Assembly (NCBI GenBank): GCA_937128575.1
Contig: CAKZMN010000072.1
Coordinates: forward strand, 1 to 5,236
Direction of reading: 5' to 3'
Origin: an uncultured Alphaproteobacteria bacterium
GTDB lineage: Bacteria; Pseudomonadota; Alphaproteobacteria; Micavibrionales; Micavibrionaceae
DNA: 5,236 nucleotides
Shown: in pieces, positions 4,858-5,236 of the stretch
Position numbering within the stretch: position 1 is the stretch's first letter
Layout of the letters: every line of letters starts with the position of its first letter
The notes under the pieces: generated by a model
What the model saw: only the letters and a program-made list of their open reading frames with translations
Database searches by the model: none
Told to the model about the DNA's origin: nothing
Position numbers and translations under genes: made by a program

Positions 4858-4901
4858 TTTGCGCGAATAGATGCAATCAAGATTTTATCTATTTGCGCGA
4901 A
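4858..4901 (+). promoter_or_regulatory. 15-bp hairpin/dyad in the leader of the plus-strand gene
   Basis: TTTGCGCGAATAGAT (4858-4872) pairs with ATCTATTTGCGCGAA (4887-4901) across a 14-nt loop. As RNA all 15 positions pair, two of them as G-U wobbles (4865/4894 and 4860/4899). The element ends 30 nt before the start codon. No T run follows on either strand, so it is not a standard terminator. The same sequence also contains TTTGCGCGAA twice as a direct repeat (4858-4867 and 4892-4901), so it could instead bind a protein on DNA. Confidence 0.55.
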
Positions 4902-4931
4902 CGGACAAACGAAAAAACGGATAGTAATTTA

Positions 4932-5236
4932 ATGAGTACCCCAAACGCTGCCTCGCTGAATAAAGACAGCAATGCCGCCCCCGTGCCGCCCGTGGAAAAT
5001 GGCGCTGACATCGCCCCCATTTTCCCCCTTGCCGGCAAAACCAACCTCACCAACCGTGATATTGATCGCCTATTGAAAAAGGCATTAATGGATAAATACG
5101 CCGATATCGAGGCCCATAAAAAATCATATAAAGATGAATGGGCTGCCGATTTACCAACCTTCTATAAAACGATAATCATTCCCAACACCATCAATGTGGG
5201 CGAGACGGTCGCTGCCTCCGGCGTTATTGGCTATAT
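4932..5236 (+). CDS. hypothetical protein, 3' truncated by window end
   Basis: An open frame runs from ATG 4932-4934 to the window end: 101 complete codons with no stop. I do not recognise it. Residues 1-35 are low-complexity and rich in Ala, Pro and Asn (for example APVPPVENGADIAP), suggesting a disordered tail. Residues 40-72 look like a charged amphipathic helical region (NRDIDRLLKKALMDKYADIE and onward). From about residue 78, TFYKTIIIPNTINVGET and ASGVIGY look like the start of a more ordered domain. There is no signal peptide at the N-terminus. The ribosome site is weak (CGGA 10 nt upstream). Support comes from the long open frame, the strong promoter match upstream and the leader hairpin. 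It is divergent from the MFS set and shares its regulatory region, so the two units may be jointly regulated. Confidence 0.65.
   Translation, partial: MSTPNAASLNKDSNAAPVPPVENGADIAPIFPLAGKTNLTNRDIDRLLKKALMDKYADIEAHKKSYKDEWAADLPTFYKTIIIPNTINVGETVAASGVIGY

Noticed and set aside
4858..4901. Leader hairpin as a rho-independent terminator or attenuator
   Set aside because: No run of T follows the stem on either strand; the plus side continues with CGGACAAACGAAAAAACGG.

Overview
The window looks like chromosomal DNA from an alphaproteobacterium of moderate GC content. The evidence is protein style: an MnmA tail, an elongator tRNA-Met with encoded CCA, an LplT-type MFS protein with the QFLGAFNDN signature, a stand-alone receiver protein with paired GxDRR motifs, and a small Hpt-like protein. 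The exact order cannot be fixed from this sequence. There is no sign of an insertion sequence, phage, CRISPR array or plasmid function.

Layout, left to right. On the plus strand are the last 62 codons of mnmA (1-189), a 142-nt spacer with a likely tRNA promoter, and tRNA-Met(CAU) (332-408). From 438 to 4711 every gene is on the minus strand. A VOC/glyoxalase-fold gene (438-875) has its own promoter and a palindromic operator-like site. Upstream of it is a tight five-gene set, read right to left: an LplT-like MFS transporter (4711 or 4732 to 3434), a short MTA/SAH-nucleosidase-like protein (3437-2880), a membrane-anchored acidic/helical protein of unknown function (2883-2095), a CheY-like response regulator (2070-1489) and an Hpt-like protein (1484-981). 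The first three genes are joined by two ATGA stop/start overlaps and the last two by a 4-nt gap, so they are probably one transcript. A divergent plus-strand gene starts at 4932 and runs off the window.

How the genes may work together. The receiver and Hpt-like proteins have the parts of a phosphorelay (acceptor Asp78, candidate phospho-His90) but no kinase is present. Their co-transcription with a lysophospholipid-flippase-like transporter, a purine nucleosidase and an anchored envelope protein is an unusual combination. It suggests, as inference only, a signalling unit tied to envelope or membrane-lipid state.

The most unusual local structure is the 220-nt divergent intergenic region (4712-4931). 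It holds two back-to-back promoter candidates whose -35 boxes overlap, and a 15-bp hairpin in the leader of the plus-strand gene. The translation start of the MFS gene is also puzzling: a perfect AGGAGG sits 26 nt from the ATG but 5 nt from an in-frame ATT, and an 18-codon leader ORF ends in a TGATG overlap with the ATG.
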